A stretch of DNA of 64,000 bases from Acidovorax delafieldii (GCA_002377855.1 DFQQ01000023.1:1-64000); one strand, 5' to 3'. Counted from the stretch's first letter, positions 1 through 8,342 are shown. The notes: generated from the sequence alone by a model not told the origin. Translations and numbers: made by a program.

Positions 1-22
1 TCGAGTCCCGTCCACTCCGCCA
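1..22 (+). tRNA. 3' end of a tRNA (partial, isotype not determinable)
   Basis: The window opens inside a T-arm (TTCGAGTC-like loop) followed by a 7-nt acceptor strand CCACTCC, a discriminator G and an encoded CCA. The 5' part and the anticodon lie outside the window. A G discriminator would fit a serine tRNA, but the isotype cannot be read from what is visible. A strong intrinsic terminator follows within a few bases, which supports this being the end of a transcription unit. Confidence 0.8.
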
Positions 23-26
23 AAAT

Positions 27-68
27 AAAACGCCGCAGTGCATTTGCATTGCGGCGTTTTTGTTTTTT
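27..68 (+). terminator. Intrinsic terminator after the partial tRNA
   Basis: AAAACGCCGCA (27-37) pairs with TGCGGCGTTTT (50-60). The loop contains a further TGCA/TGCA pairing, and a T-rich run follows to 68. It terminates the tRNA. On the other strand its A/T-rich stem could also stop transcription of the SDR gene that converges on it. Confidence 0.85.
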
Positions 69-150
69 CTAAGCATTCATGGTGCTGTAGTGCCGAATAG
101 CCTGAATCGCTTATGGATACAGCGACTCAAGCTATTGAAATGGTAGCAAA

Positions 151-909
151 TCAGCGTGGCGCCAAGCGGATGGCGCCGTCCAAGCGGATAACTTCTCCGT
201 TGAGCATATCGTTCTCGAAAATGTGCACAGCCAGCTTGGCGTAGTCTTCTGGTGTGCCCAGGCGGCTTGGGAAGGGCACGCCGGCAGCCAATGCGTCTTG
301 TACCTCTTGCGGCATGCCAAACAACATGGGTGTGCCGAAGATGCCGGGGGCAATGGTCATGTTGCGAATGCCATTGCGGGCCAAGTCACGGGCGATGGGC
401 AAAGTCATGCCCACGATGCCGCCCTTGGATGCCGAATATGCTGCTTGTCCAATCTGGCCGTCGTAAGCAGCCACGCTCGCGGTGGAGATCATGGCGCCGC
501 GCTCACCTGTGACCTCGGGGGCATTTTTGGACATAGCCTCGGCCGCCAAGCGGATCATGTTGAAGCTGCCTACCAGATTCACGGTAACGGTCTTGCTGAA
601 GAGCGCCAGTGAATGCGCCCCGTTCTTGCCCACCGTCTTCTCCGCCGGGGCGATGCCGGCGCAGTTGACCAAGCCCATCAGCTTGCCCAGCGACACGGCT
701 TTGTCGACCACAGCTTGTGCATCGGCTTCATTGCTCACGTCGCAGCGTACAAACGCGCCACCGATAGCGTTGGCGACCGCTTCGCCTTTGTCGGCCTGCA
801 TGTCTGCGATGACGACCGTGCCGCCGCGCAAAGCCAGCATGCGTGCGGTGCCTTCGCCAAGACCCGATGCACCACCGGTCACGATAAACACTTTGCCCTT
901 GATTTCCAT
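151..909 (-). CDS. SDR dehydrogenase, type-2 3-hydroxyacyl-CoA dehydrogenase-like
   Basis: The 252-residue classical short-chain dehydrogenase has the NAD-binding TGGASGLG at residues 11-18, an NCAG block at 82-85, Ser145, and the catalytic pair Tyr158/Lys162 in YSASK. The overall sequence resembles HSD17B10/HADH2-type enzymes, which oxidise (S)-3-hydroxyacyl-CoA or 2-methyl-3-hydroxybutyryl-CoA in fatty-acid and isoleucine catabolism. The start at 909 is chosen because GGAGACAGG lies just upstream and the SDR fold begins there; an upstream extension would lack homology. A LiuR-like palindrome lies 20-40 bp upstream, which fits control by acyl-CoA or branched-chain amino-acid breakdown. The exact substrate is inferred. 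Confidence 0.85.
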   Translation of the reverse strand: MEIKGKVFIVTGGASGLGEGTARMLALRGGTVVIADMQADKGEAVANAIGGAFVRCDVSNEADAQAVVDKAVSLGKLMGLVNCAGIAPAEKTVGKNGAHSLALFSKTVTVNLVGSFNMIRLAAEAMSKNAPEVTGERGAMISTASVAAYDGQIGQAAYSASKGGIVGMTLPIARDLARNGIRNMTIAPGIFGTPMLFGMPQEVQDALAAGVPFPSRLGTPEDYAKLAVHIFENDMLNGEVIRLDGAIRLAPR

Positions 910-929
910 TTCCTGTCTCCTGAAGTGAC

Positions 930-950
930 TTACGTTAACGTAAACGTCAA
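930..950 (-). promoter_or_regulatory. LiuR/MerR- or TetR-like operator
   Basis: The perfect palindrome TTACGTTAACGTAA spans 930-943 and is followed by ACGTCAA. Read on the minus strand it contains TTGACGTTTACGT, a pattern characteristic of LiuR-type regulators of branched-chain amino-acid and acyl-CoA catabolism. It sits between the SDR start and its presumed promoter. The regulator gene is not in the window. Confidence 0.55.
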
Positions 951-990
951 TTATCAGCCAGCTGTGCCTTCGCACTGTCGAAGCAGACGC

Positions 991-1016
991 AAAAAAGCCC
1001 GGCGCTGGGCCGGGCT
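991..1016 (-). terminator. Intrinsic terminator of the iron-binding-protein gene
   Basis: AGCCCGGC (996-1003) pairs with GCCGGGCT (1009-1016) around a 5-nt loop. An A-run at 991-996 reads as a T-tract on the minus strand. It lies 25 bp beyond the stop of the minus-strand Fe(3+)-binding protein. Confidence 0.85.
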
Positions 1017-1040
1017 GTAAAGGGTGAAGCGCAATAGAAC

Positions 1041-2093
1041 TTACTGGAAGCCCACGCGGTCCAGCATCTGCTGCACCTTCGTCACGTTGGCGCCCACGGC
1101 ACTGATCGGGATGGTTTCGCTTTTGAACGGTGCACCGCCGGTCATGGCCTTGAGTGCGGGGTTGTCCAGCGTTACGCTCTTGACTGCTGGCCATTCATTG
1201 TTGCCGTTGGCAAAGTAGTTTTGTGCTTCGGGGCTGGCAAGGTATTCCAGGAACTTGACGGCGTTGTCCTTGTTCTTGGCGTGACGAGCCACGGCACCGC
1301 CAGCGATGTTCATATGGGTGCCCCAGGATTGCTGGTTAGGGAACACCACGCCTACTTTGTTCACAACTGCCACGTCTTCGGGCTTGGTGGAGCGCATCAT
1401 GCGGGCAAGGTAGTAGCTATTGGTCACGCCGATATCACATTCACCCGAGGCAACTGCCTTGATTTGATCGGTGTCGCCGCCTTTCGGGGGGCGTGCCAAA
1501 TTGGCCACTACACCCTTGAGCCAAGCCTCGGCCTTCTGTTCGCCCATGTGTTCTGTGACAGCCCCGAACAGACTCAGGTTGTAGGGATGTGAGCCCGAGC
1601 GAATGCAAAGTTTGCCCTTGTTCTTGGGGTCACCCAGTTCCTCATAAGTGTCCACATCGGCCTTTTGCACCTTGACCTTGTTGTACACGATGACGCGTGC
1701 GCGGGTAGAAAGCCCGAACCAGGCGATGCCGCCGTCAGCCGCAGGAGCGCTACGCAGGTTGGCCGGAATGGCGTCGTTCAAAACCTTGGACTGGATGGGT
1801 TGGAAAAGGCCGTCCACTTCTCCTTTATATAGCCGGGCCGCGTCCACCAGCAGGATGACGTCTGCCGGGGAGGCGCTGCCCTCGGCCTTCAGCCGGGCAA
1901 GGATGCCGGCATCGTCGGCATCCACGCGATTGATCTTGATGCCTGTAGCCTTGGTGAACCCTGTGTACAGCGCCTCGTCGGTCGAGTAGTGGCGAGCAGA
2001 GTACAGGTTCACGACTTGTTCTTGGGCCAAGGTGGCCCCCGCAGTGGCGGCCAGTGCGCAGGCGGTCAGCAGGGCTTTCACGGTCTTCGACAT
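1041..2093 (-). CDS. Fe(3+) ABC transporter periplasmic binding protein
   Basis: The 350-residue extracytoplasmic solute-binding protein has a Sec signal peptide ending near ATLAQ (about residue 23). The body is typical of FutA/FbpA/AfuA ferric-iron binding proteins: it opens with VVNLYSARHY and has the conserved blocks WFGLSTRARVIVYNK and SGECDIGVTNSYYLARM. It binds ferric iron in the periplasm and delivers it to an FbpBC-type permease. No permease or ATPase gene lies next to it, so the partner must be elsewhere. A Fur-like box lies upstream and a terminator directly follows, so it is probably a monocistronic, iron-repressed gene. Confidence 0.9.
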   Translation of the reverse strand: MSKTVKALLTACALAATAGATLAQEQVVNLYSARHYSTDEALYTGFTKATGIKINRVDADDAGILARLKAEGSASPADVILLVDAARLYKGEVDGLFQPIQSKVLNDAIPANLRSAPAADGGIAWFGLSTRARVIVYNKVKVQKADVDTYEELGDPKNKGKLCIRSGSHPYNLSLFGAVTEHMGEQKAEAWLKGVVANLARPPKGGDTDQIKAVASGECDIGVTNSYYLARMMRSTKPEDVAVVNKVGVVFPNQQSWGTHMNIAGGAVARHAKNKDNAVKFLEYLASPEAQNYFANGNNEWPAVKSVTLDNPALKAMTGGAPFKSETIPISAVGANVTKVQQMLDRVGFQ

Positions 2094-2137
2094 GGGAATG
2101 CTTCTTTCGGGTTGTAACTTCCCGATGATAAAACAAA

Positions 2138-2156
2138 CGCGAATTATTCTTAATAA
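2138..2156 (-). promoter_or_regulatory. Fur-like box upstream of the Fe(3+) binding protein
   Basis: On the minus strand the sequence reads TTATTAAGAATAATTCGCG, with the core AAGAATAATTC matching the Fur 7-1-7 palindrome. It lies about 45-60 bp upstream of the start codon at 2093. It is weaker than the box at 8310, but gene function and position support it. Confidence 0.6.
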
Positions 2157-2221
2157 AAACCCGCGTTCATAAGGTGCTTACGCGCTTCCCATCTTGAACC
2201 GGATGCTGATGCAAGCCTGGC

Positions 2222-2641
2222 TTACTCGTCAATGGACGCGCTCCAACGGTTGCCCCAATCTTGTGCACGGTCGATATTGCGGCGGTCGCGTTTGGTTGGA
2301 CGGCCTTCCTGGAGTGCCGCTGCCGGCTCGGGTGCCAGTCGCCGCTGCTCCGCAGCCCGCTCGCGCGCCGAGATGCTTTCGGCCGTTTCTTCGTACAGCA
2401 GTTGCGCCACCGGCGCAGGGCCCCGGGCTCCACTGAGTGCGCGCACCTGCACCGTGCGGGCCACGGGGCCTTGTCGCAGGGCTACCGTGTCGCCGCAACG
2501 CAGGTCGCGTGCAGGCTTGGCGGCTTGGCCGTTCACTGTGACGCGGCCTTTGGCAATCTCTTCTGTAGCAAGGCTTCGCGTCTTGTAAAAGCGTGCGCAC
2601 CAAAGCCATTTGTCCAGCCGCATCGTGTCAGTCACATTCAT
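2222..2641 (-). CDS. hslR: Hsp15-type S4-domain RNA-binding protein
   Basis: The 139-residue protein has an N-terminal S4 domain (RLDKWLWCARFYKTRSLATEEI, then GRVTVNGQ) and a basic C-terminal tail containing GRPTKRDRR, the layout of Hsp15. Hsp15 binds nascent-chain-loaded 50S subunits after abortive translation and helps free them. Its start overlaps the stop of the upstream histidine kinase by ATGA (2638-2641), so it is probably translated from the tctDE message. That linkage has no obvious functional reason. Confidence 0.88.
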   Translation of the reverse strand: MNVTDTMRLDKWLWCARFYKTRSLATEEIAKGRVTVNGQAAKPARDLRCGDTVALRQGPVARTVQVRALSGARGPAPVAQLLYEETAESISARERAAEQRRLAPEPAAALQEGRPTKRDRRNIDRAQDWGNRWSASIDE

Positions 2642-4125
2642 GTTTTCGATTGTGCCGGGTTGCCATTGTTGATATCGGCGAAGTGTTGTGCCAAGGGCAG
2701 GTGTACTACAGCGTCCAGCCCTTGTACGTTGGCGCCTTGTTCTCGATTGACAAGGGCAATGCTTCCCCCCAACGCCTGCACGATTTCCTGGCAGATGGCC
2801 AGGCCCAGCCCACTGCCGCTGCGCACGTCCCCAGCCGAGAAGGGCTGAAAAAGCCGCGTGGCCAATTCGGGCTCAATGCCTAGACCCCGGTCGCTGATGG
2901 TGAGCGTGGCGCCATGCCCGTCGCTGCGCAAATCGACTGTCAACTCGCTGCCCGGTGGCGCATGCCGCACGGCGTTGTGCAGCAGGTTGCGGGTGAGTTC
3001 GCGCAGCATCCATTCGTGTGCGCGCACGGGCGCTGCTTCGGTCTGGATGCCGAAGTCGAGGTCTCTTTGGGCAATCAACGGCGAGATCTCCAGTGCCACC
3101 GTGCGCAGCACCTCGTCCAGGCGTGTGATGGGGGGCTCGCTTTGCTGGCGTAGTTGCTCTACCTTGGCCAGCGCCAGCATTTGGTTGGCCAGTTGGGTTG
3201 CGCGGTCCACCGTGTCGCTGATCTCATGCAGTGCTTGCTCAGCAGGCATATCGCCGCGCAGTGCAGACTGCACCTGCGTCTTGAGCACGGCAAGGGGTGT
3301 GCGCAACTGGTGCGATGCGTCGCGCACGAACCGCTTTTGATGACGCAGCAAGTGGCGCAGGCGTTGCATGACTTGGTTGGTGGCTGCAATGAGCGGCTGC
3401 AGTTCACGGGGCGCAGTGGGCGCTGCGATGGGGCTCAGATCGCCTTCGCCGCGCGCCTGCAGTTGCAGACTGAGGTGCCTGACGGGGCGGGTGGCGCGCT
3501 GCACCACCCACAGTACGGTGAAGGCAATCACGGCAATCAACAAAGCCTGGCGCAGCAGGGTTTTCCAGAGAATCTGCAACGCCAGGGTCTCACGCACTTC
3601 CAGCGTTTCGGCGACCTGGATCACGGCCATGCCCCGGCCTTCGGCGCTGGCCACGGGCTGCAACAGAACGGCGACACGCACAGGCTGGCCACGAAATACG
3701 TCGTCGTAAAAATCCACCAGCGCCGCATAAGGCGGCTTCAAAGGGATCTTTCCCCTCCACTCGGGCAACTCGGCAAAGCCAGAGATCACTTCACCGCTTT
3801 GGGTGGACACCCGGTAGAACATGTGGCTTTGATTGTCCGCCTCAAACGCCTCGAGGGCAGAGTAGGGGACGATGGCGCGGATCTGGGCATCATCGTCGTA
3901 GCCCTCGACATCCAACTGTTCACTGATGCTTTTGGCAGAGGCCAGCAGCGTTCTGTCGTATGCGGTGTGCAGCGAAGCCAGCGTCTGGTAGTAAAGGCTG
4001 TACGTGTTGAAGCTGATGAAGGCAATCACCGGCAGCAAAATGCCCAGCAGCAATCTGCGGCGCAGCGAGTGGGTAGCCTGCAGTGGTTCGGTCATGGTGC
4101 GCTTGCGGCTCAGTCGCGCCTTCAT
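2638..4125 (-). CDS. tctE: TctE-type sensor histidine kinase
   Basis: The 495-residue membrane kinase has a first transmembrane helix near residues 25-45, a periplasmic sensor region of about 150 residues, a second helix near 195-215, and a HAMP-like linker. The kinase core follows, with H-box DASHQLRTPLAVL, N-box LLHNAVRHAPPGSE, and G-boxes DRGLGIEP and GSGLGLAI. It is expected to autophosphorylate and pass phosphate to TctD in response to tricarboxylates. It overlaps tctD upstream and hslR downstream by 4 bp each. The divergent tctCBA genes make control of that transporter the likely role. Confidence 0.88.
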   Translation of the reverse strand: MKARLSRKRTMTEPLQATHSLRRRLLLGILLPVIAFISFNTYSLYYQTLASLHTAYDRTLLASAKSISEQLDVEGYDDDAQIRAIVPYSALEAFEADNQSHMFYRVSTQSGEVISGFAELPEWRGKIPLKPPYAALVDFYDDVFRGQPVRVAVLLQPVASAEGRGMAVIQVAETLEVRETLALQILWKTLLRQALLIAVIAFTVLWVVQRATRPVRHLSLQLQARGEGDLSPIAAPTAPRELQPLIAATNQVMQRLRHLLRHQKRFVRDASHQLRTPLAVLKTQVQSALRGDMPAEQALHEISDTVDRATQLANQMLALAKVEQLRQQSEPPITRLDEVLRTVALEISPLIAQRDLDFGIQTEAAPVRAHEWMLRELTRNLLHNAVRHAPPGSELTVDLRSDGHGATLTISDRGLGIEPELATRLFQPFSAGDVRSGSGLGLAICQEIVQALGGSIALVNREQGANVQGLDAVVHLPLAQHFADINNGNPAQSKT

Positions 4126-4805
4126 GCATCTGTGCGCAGCAAGTAACCCAGTCCCCGAAGCGTCATCAGTGTCAGGCCCGTCCCCACCAGCTTCTTGCGC
4201 AGCCTGTACACCACCACCTCGATGGCCTCGTATTGCACATCCAATTGCCCCGGAAACACCAGTTCATACAGCCGTTCCTTGGTCACTGCGTGACCGGGCT
4301 GCGCAAGCAGGGCGTGCATCAGTGCCAACTCTCGCGGCGTCAGTTCCATGACCTCGCCGTTCAGGTAGAGGGCGCCGCTGTCCTTGTCATAGCGTATGGC
4401 GCCAATCTGGGCAATGTTGCTGCCCAGCGGTGCGGTTCCAGGCTCGGCGCTGCGTCGCACCAGGGCGCGCAGCCGGGCCTCCAGCTCGTCCAGATCAAAG
4501 GGCTTGGGCAGGTAATCGTCGGCTCCTGCGTTCAGTCCCATCACTCGGTCGCCGACGGTGCCGCGCGCCGTCAGGATCAGCACGGGAGTGCGCAGCCCGA
4601 GCGCGCGCGCGCGCTGAAGCACCTGCAGCCCATCAAGCCCTGGCAGGGTCAGGTCCAGCACTACAGCGTCCGGCGCACGCGCCACCCATTGCGTGAGCGC
4701 AGCCTTGCCGTCGCCCACCGCCGCCACTTCCATGCCGCGGCGTGTTAGCGCTCGCTGCAGGGTGGTCTGCATGGTGGGGTCGTCTTCTACGAGGAGCAAT
4801 TGCAT
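4122..4805 (-). CDS. tctD: TctD-type OmpR-family response regulator
   Basis: The 227-residue regulator has an N-terminal receiver with acidic pair EDD at 7-9, phospho-acceptor Asp51 in VLDLTLPG, and switch residues in LTARG. A C-terminal winged-helix DNA-binding domain ends VVYRLRKKLVGTGLTLMTLRGLGYLLR. The start at 4805 is chosen because the receiver fold begins there; longer versions add unrelated sequence. It is translationally coupled to tctE (ATGA overlap) and divergent from tctC, so it probably activates the transporter from the 150-bp spacer. Confidence 0.9.
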   Translation of the reverse strand: MQLLLVEDDPTMQTTLQRALTRRGMEVAAVGDGKAALTQWVARAPDAVVLDLTLPGLDGLQVLQRARALGLRTPVLILTARGTVGDRVMGLNAGADDYLPKPFDLDELEARLRALVRRSAEPGTAPLGSNIAQIGAIRYDKDSGALYLNGEVMELTPRELALMHALLAQPGHAVTKERLYELVFPGQLDVQYEAIEVVVYRLRKKLVGTGLTLMTLRGLGYLLRTDA

Positions 4806-4958
4806 GCGCGGCACCATAGCACCGTCTGGCGCAGTGTTTTCAACATTTTTGGCGGACTGGGCGCGGCATATGGGTGTTTTCCCTGAGTTTGCAGACAGCC
4901 TTTTGACAGGCAGGGCGCGCATCATCCTTTCACTCGCCAACCGTTATAGGAGACACCG

Positions 4959-5915
4959 ATGCGTCGCGATACTTTCCTCAAGTCCCTGGCCGCAATGGCC
5001 GCCGTCGGCAGCCTGCCGGTGTCGGCGCAAACTGCTGCCTTGAAGATGATGATCCCTGCCAACCCTGGTGGCGGCTGGGACACCACGGGCCGCGCCCTGG
5101 GCAAGGCCATGCAAGATGCGGGTGCCGCTTCGTCGGTGTCTTATGACAACAAGGGCGGCGCAGCAGGAGCCATCGGCCTGGCGCAGTTCGTCAATGCCAG
5201 CAAGGGCGACCCGAACGCACTGATGGTGATGGGCGCCGTGATGTTGGGCGGCATCATCACCGGCAAGCCACCCGTGGGCCTGGACAAGGTCACCCCCCTG
5301 GCGCGCCTGACCAGCGAATACAACGTGTTCGTGCTGCCTGCCAATTCGCCTTTCAAGACCATGAAGGACGTGGTCGAGCAGCTCAAGAAAGACCCCGGCA
5401 GCGTGAAGTGGGGTGGTGGCTCGCGTGGTTCTACCGAGCACATTGCCGCCGCCATGATTGCGCGCGAAGTGGGCGTGGACCCTGCCAAGATCAACTACGT
5501 CGCGTTCCGTGGGGGTGGCGAGGCCACCGCGGCCATCCTGGGTGGCAACGTCACCATCGGCGGCAGCGGCTACAGCGAGTTTGCCGAGTACATCGCTGCC
5601 GGCAAGATGCGTGCTGTGGGCGTGACATCGTCCACTCGTTTGAAGGGTGTGAATGTGCCTACGCTCAAGGAGCAGGGCATCAATGTGGACATCGGCAACT
5701 GGCGCGGCGTGTACGGTGCCCCTGGCATCACGGCCGAACAACGCAAGGCCCTGATTGACGCGCTGTCCAAGACCTTCAAGCACAAGGCTTGGCAAGACGC
5801 GATGGAAAAGAACGGCTGGACGCCCGCATGGCTGGCTGGCGATGAATTCTCGAACTTCGTGGACTCGGAATTCGCCAGCCTGCGTGCCACGATGGCCAAG
5901 TCCGGAATGATCTAA
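4959..5915 (+). CDS. tctC: TctC: tricarboxylate transporter periplasmic binding protein
   Basis: The 318-residue Bug-family binding protein has a signal peptide ending near VSAQ (residue 24). The mature start LKMMIPANPGGGWDTTGRALG carries the Bug ligand-loop motif PGGGWD. It is the extracytoplasmic receptor of a tripartite tricarboxylate transporter and presents a carboxylate such as citrate to TctAB. A good ribosome-binding site (AGGAGACACCG) precedes the ATG. It is the first gene of tctC-tctB-tctA and divergent from its presumed sensor pair tctDE. Confidence 0.92.
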   Translation: MRRDTFLKSLAAMAAVGSLPVSAQTAALKMMIPANPGGGWDTTGRALGKAMQDAGAASSVSYDNKGGAAGAIGLAQFVNASKGDPNALMVMGAVMLGGIITGKPPVGLDKVTPLARLTSEYNVFVLPANSPFKTMKDVVEQLKKDPGSVKWGGGSRGSTEHIAAAMIAREVGVDPAKINYVAFRGGGEATAAILGGNVTIGGSGYSEFAEYIAAGKMRAVGVTSSTRLKGVNVPTLKEQGINVDIGNWRGVYGAPGITAEQRKALIDALSKTFKHKAWQDAMEKNGWTPAWLAGDEFSNFVDSEFASLRATMAKSGMI

Positions 5916-6006
5916 AACCAGCACGGCATGCGCGGCCTTGCGCCTGTTCGAAAGAGCGGGCGCAGCGCCGCTGTGCCGCATTGCAGGTGTGTGTGAGGGA
6001 AAAACC

Positions 6007-6525
6007 ATGACACAACAACATTCATCGCGTTCCAAGCCGCTGCAGACCTTGCTGGGTCTAGGCATCGTGGTGCTTGCTGGGGGCTTGGCCTGGGGCGCCA
6101 GCTCGGTCAGCTCGGAAGCTGGCTACGGGGGCGTGGGCCCCAACTTCTTGCCGTGGGTGGTTTCGGCCGCCTTGCTGGTGTGTGGGGTGTTGTGCGTCGC
6201 ACATGCGCTGACCGGTGGTTTTCGCGAGCTGGAAGAGGGCTCGGGTGACGAGCGTGCGCACTGGAAGGGCTTCATCTGGGTGTCCGCCGGGCTGCTGCTC
6301 AACGCCATGCTCATCACCACCCTGGGCTTCATCTTGAGCTGCGCGCTGTGCTTCGTGCTGTCGGTACGGGGTTTCAAAAGCTCTGAAGGTCAACTGGATT
6401 TGCGCCTGCAAGCCTGGATCAAGGACTCGGCCATTGGCATCGCGGTAGCGGCGCCGGTGTACTGGATGTTTACGCAACTGCTGGCCATCAACCTGCCCGG
6501 CCTCACCAACACGGGGTGGCTGTAA
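6007..6525 (+). CDS. tctB: TctB: small membrane subunit of the tricarboxylate transporter
   Basis: The 172-residue membrane protein has four predicted hydrophobic segments (about residues 13-30, 45-62, 92-122 and 140-160), matching TctB. The early segment contains GLGIVVLAGGLAWG and is followed by GYGGVGPNFLPW, the usual TctB opening. The start at 6007 is taken because the protein then begins at the normal family length; further-upstream codons would read through the tctC-tctB spacer. It forms the membrane complex with TctA. Confidence 0.88.
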   Translation: MTQQHSSRSKPLQTLLGLGIVVLAGGLAWGASSVSSEAGYGGVGPNFLPWVVSAALLVCGVLCVAHALTGGFRELEEGSGDERAHWKGFIWVSAGLLLNAMLITTLGFILSCALCFVLSVRGFKSSEGQLDLRLQAWIKDSAIGIAVAAPVYWMFTQLLAINLPGLTNTGWL

Positions 6526-6537
6526 AGCCAGCACGCC

Positions 6538-8052
6538 ATGGATACGCTCAATCTCTTGATGCAGGGGTTCATCACCGCTGCCACTCCTATCAACTTGATG
6601 TGGGCCTTTGTGGGCTGCATCATCGGCACCGCTGTGGGCGTGTTGCCGGGCATCGGCCCCGCCGTGGCAGTGGCCATGCTGCTGCCGATTACCGTGAAGG
6701 TCGAGGCCACGGCCTCCATGATCTTCTTTGGCGGCATCTACTACGGCGCCATGTACGGTGGCTCCACGACGTCCATTTTGCTGAACACGCCCGGTGAGGC
6801 GGGCTCCATGGTCACGGCCATGGAGGGCAACAAGATGGCCAAGCACGGCCGCGCTGGTGCGGCGTTGGCTACGGCGGCGATTGGTTCGTTCGTGGCGGGC
6901 ACCATCGCCACGGTGCTGGTCACCTTCTTCGCGCCCCTGGTGGCTGAATATGCTGTGCGCTTGGGCCCCCCTGAATATTTCATGCTGATGGTGCTGGCCT
7001 TCACCACCGTGAGTGCGGTGCTGGGCAAGAGCACGCTGCGCGGCATGGTGGCGTTGTTCGTCGGGCTGGCGATGGGCTTGATCGGCATCGACCAGATCAC
7101 CGGCCAGGCCCGCTACACCGGTGGCGTGCCCGAGCTGATGGACGGCATCGAAGTGGTGCTGATTGCGGTGGGCCTGTTTGCCGTGGGCGAGGCGCTGTAC
7201 AACGTGATGTACGAAGGCCGGGTAGACGAAACCCAGAACCGCCTAACCAGCACCCACATGACCAAGGAAGAGTGGAAGCGCTCCTGGCCCGCCTGGATTC
7301 GCGCGACCTTCATCGGCTTTCCGTTTGGCACCGTGCCTGCGGGCGGCAGCGAGATTCCGACCTTCCTGAGCTACGCTGCTGAAAAGAAGCTGAGCAAGCA
7401 CAAGGAAGAGTTTGGCACCACCGGCGCCATCGAAGGCGTGGCAGGCCCCGAGGCGGCCAACAACGCGGCCATCACGGCCACGCTGATTCCGCTGCTCACG
7501 CTGGGCATTCCAACGTCGAACACCACGGCCATCCTGCTGGGCGCGTTCCAGAACTACGGAATCCAGCCTGGCCCGCAGCTGTTTGACACCAACGGGGCCA
7601 TGGTGTGGGCGCTGATCGCGTCGATGTACATCGGCAACGTGATGCTGCTGATCCTGAACCTGCCGCTGGTGGGCTTGTGGGTCAAGTTGCTGAACATTCC
7701 CAAGTCGTACCTGTACGCCGGCATTCTGGTGTTCTCCACGCTGGGCGTGTATGGCATGCGCCAAAGCGCGTTCGATCTGGTGCTGCTGTACGCGATTGGC
7801 CTCTTGGGTGTGGTGATGCGCCGCTTTGACTTCCCGGCCGCCCCGGTCGTGGTGGGCATGATCCTGGGCCCCTTGGCCGAGGCGCAGATGCGCAACGCCG
7901 TGGCGATTGGCGAAGGCAAGTGGACGATCTTCCTGGAGCGCCCAGGCTCGCTCACCCTGATTGTGATCGTGCTGTGCGTGCTGATCATTCCGCGCCTGCT
8001 GCGCCGCTGGGCTGCCAAGAAACTGCGGGCAATCGAGGGTGGCGCTGGCTGA
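6538..8052 (+). CDS. tctA: TctA: large permease of the tricarboxylate transporter
   Basis: The 504-residue permease has about 11-12 transmembrane segments and the family landmarks GIGPAVAVAMLLPIT, NTPGEAGSMVTAMEG, GTVPAGGSEIPTFLSYAAEKKLSK, and GVAGPEAANNAAITATLIPLLTLGIP. It is the conducting subunit that imports tricarboxylates, probably with sodium or proton symport, using TctC as receptor. It lies 12 bp after tctB and is followed by a strong terminator, so it ends the operon. Confidence 0.94.
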   Translation: MDTLNLLMQGFITAATPINLMWAFVGCIIGTAVGVLPGIGPAVAVAMLLPITVKVEATASMIFFGGIYYGAMYGGSTTSILLNTPGEAGSMVTAMEGNKMAKHGRAGAALATAAIGSFVAGTIATVLVTFFAPLVAEYAVRLGPPEYFMLMVLAFTTVSAVLGKSTLRGMVALFVGLAMGLIGIDQITGQARYTGGVPELMDGIEVVLIAVGLFAVGEALYNVMYEGRVDETQNRLTSTHMTKEEWKRSWPAWIRATFIGFPFGTVPAGGSEIPTFLSYAAEKKLSKHKEEFGTTGAIEGVAGPEAANNAAITATLIPLLTLGIPTSNTTAILLGAFQNYGIQPGPQLFDTNGAMVWALIASMYIGNVMLLILNLPLVGLWVKLLNIPKSYLYAGILVFSTLGVYGMRQSAFDLVLLYAIGLLGVVMRRFDFPAAPVVVGMILGPLAEAQMRNAVAIGEGKWTIFLERPGSLTLIVIVLCVLIIPRLLRRWAAKKLRAIEGGAG

Positions 8053-8072
8053 CGAGGCAAAGCGATAACCCC

Positions 8073-8108
8073 AAGGGTGTGCAGAGTGATCTGCGCACCC
8101 TTTTTTTT
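8073..8108 (+). terminator. Terminator of the tctCBA operon
   Basis: AAGGGTGTGCAGA (8073-8085) pairs with TCTGCGCACCCTT (8090-8102) around GTGA, with one G-T pair. An uninterrupted run of T follows. It is a textbook intrinsic terminator 20 bp after tctA. Confidence 0.95.
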
Positions 8109-8239
8109 CTGGGGTTCTGGAAAAAGAGCAGAGGGAGGGGAACGCGCGCTGCGCGAGGCCGTATGGGGGTAGAGCGTGGGTGCTGTGGGGTGGGAGGAGA
8201 ACCGCGCCACCCACCCCTGCACACCGGCTTCGCAAGCAG

Positions 8240-8264
8240 GCATCGGGGGGTGGTCCCCCGATGC
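8240..8264. repeat. GC-rich perfect hairpin
   Basis: GCATCGGGGG (8240-8249) and CCCCCGATGC (8255-8264) form a perfect 10-bp stem around GTGGT in the spacer between tctA and the DUF2325 gene. There is no T-tract, so it is unlikely to be a terminator. No other function is evident. Confidence 0.5.
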
Positions 8265-8309
8265 CCTCCCACCAGGTACTTGCTTTTGCAGCCGCTCATT
8301 GTACTCTAG

Positions 8310-8328
8310 AATGAGAATAATTCTTATT
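8310..8328 (+). promoter_or_regulatory. Fur box upstream of the DUF2325 gene
   Basis: AATGAGAATAATTCTTATT is a 19-bp palindrome with a single mismatch between arms and a near-ideal Fur site. A possible promoter (TTGCTT 8280-8285, TACTCT 8302-8307) places it over the transcription start. It lies 14 bp before the ATG at 8343, so iron-bound Fur would block expression directly. Confidence 0.85.
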
Positions 8329-8342
8329 TGTATGGGTGGCGC

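Noticed and set aside
4806..4958. TTGACA at 4903 as tctC promoter
   Set aside because: No acceptable -10 box at 16-18 bp; the promoter of tctC is probably activator-dependent.
4944..6065. 373-codon minus-strand frame opposite tctC
   Set aside because: Antisense shadow; the plus-strand TctC has signal peptide, ribosome-binding site and operon context.
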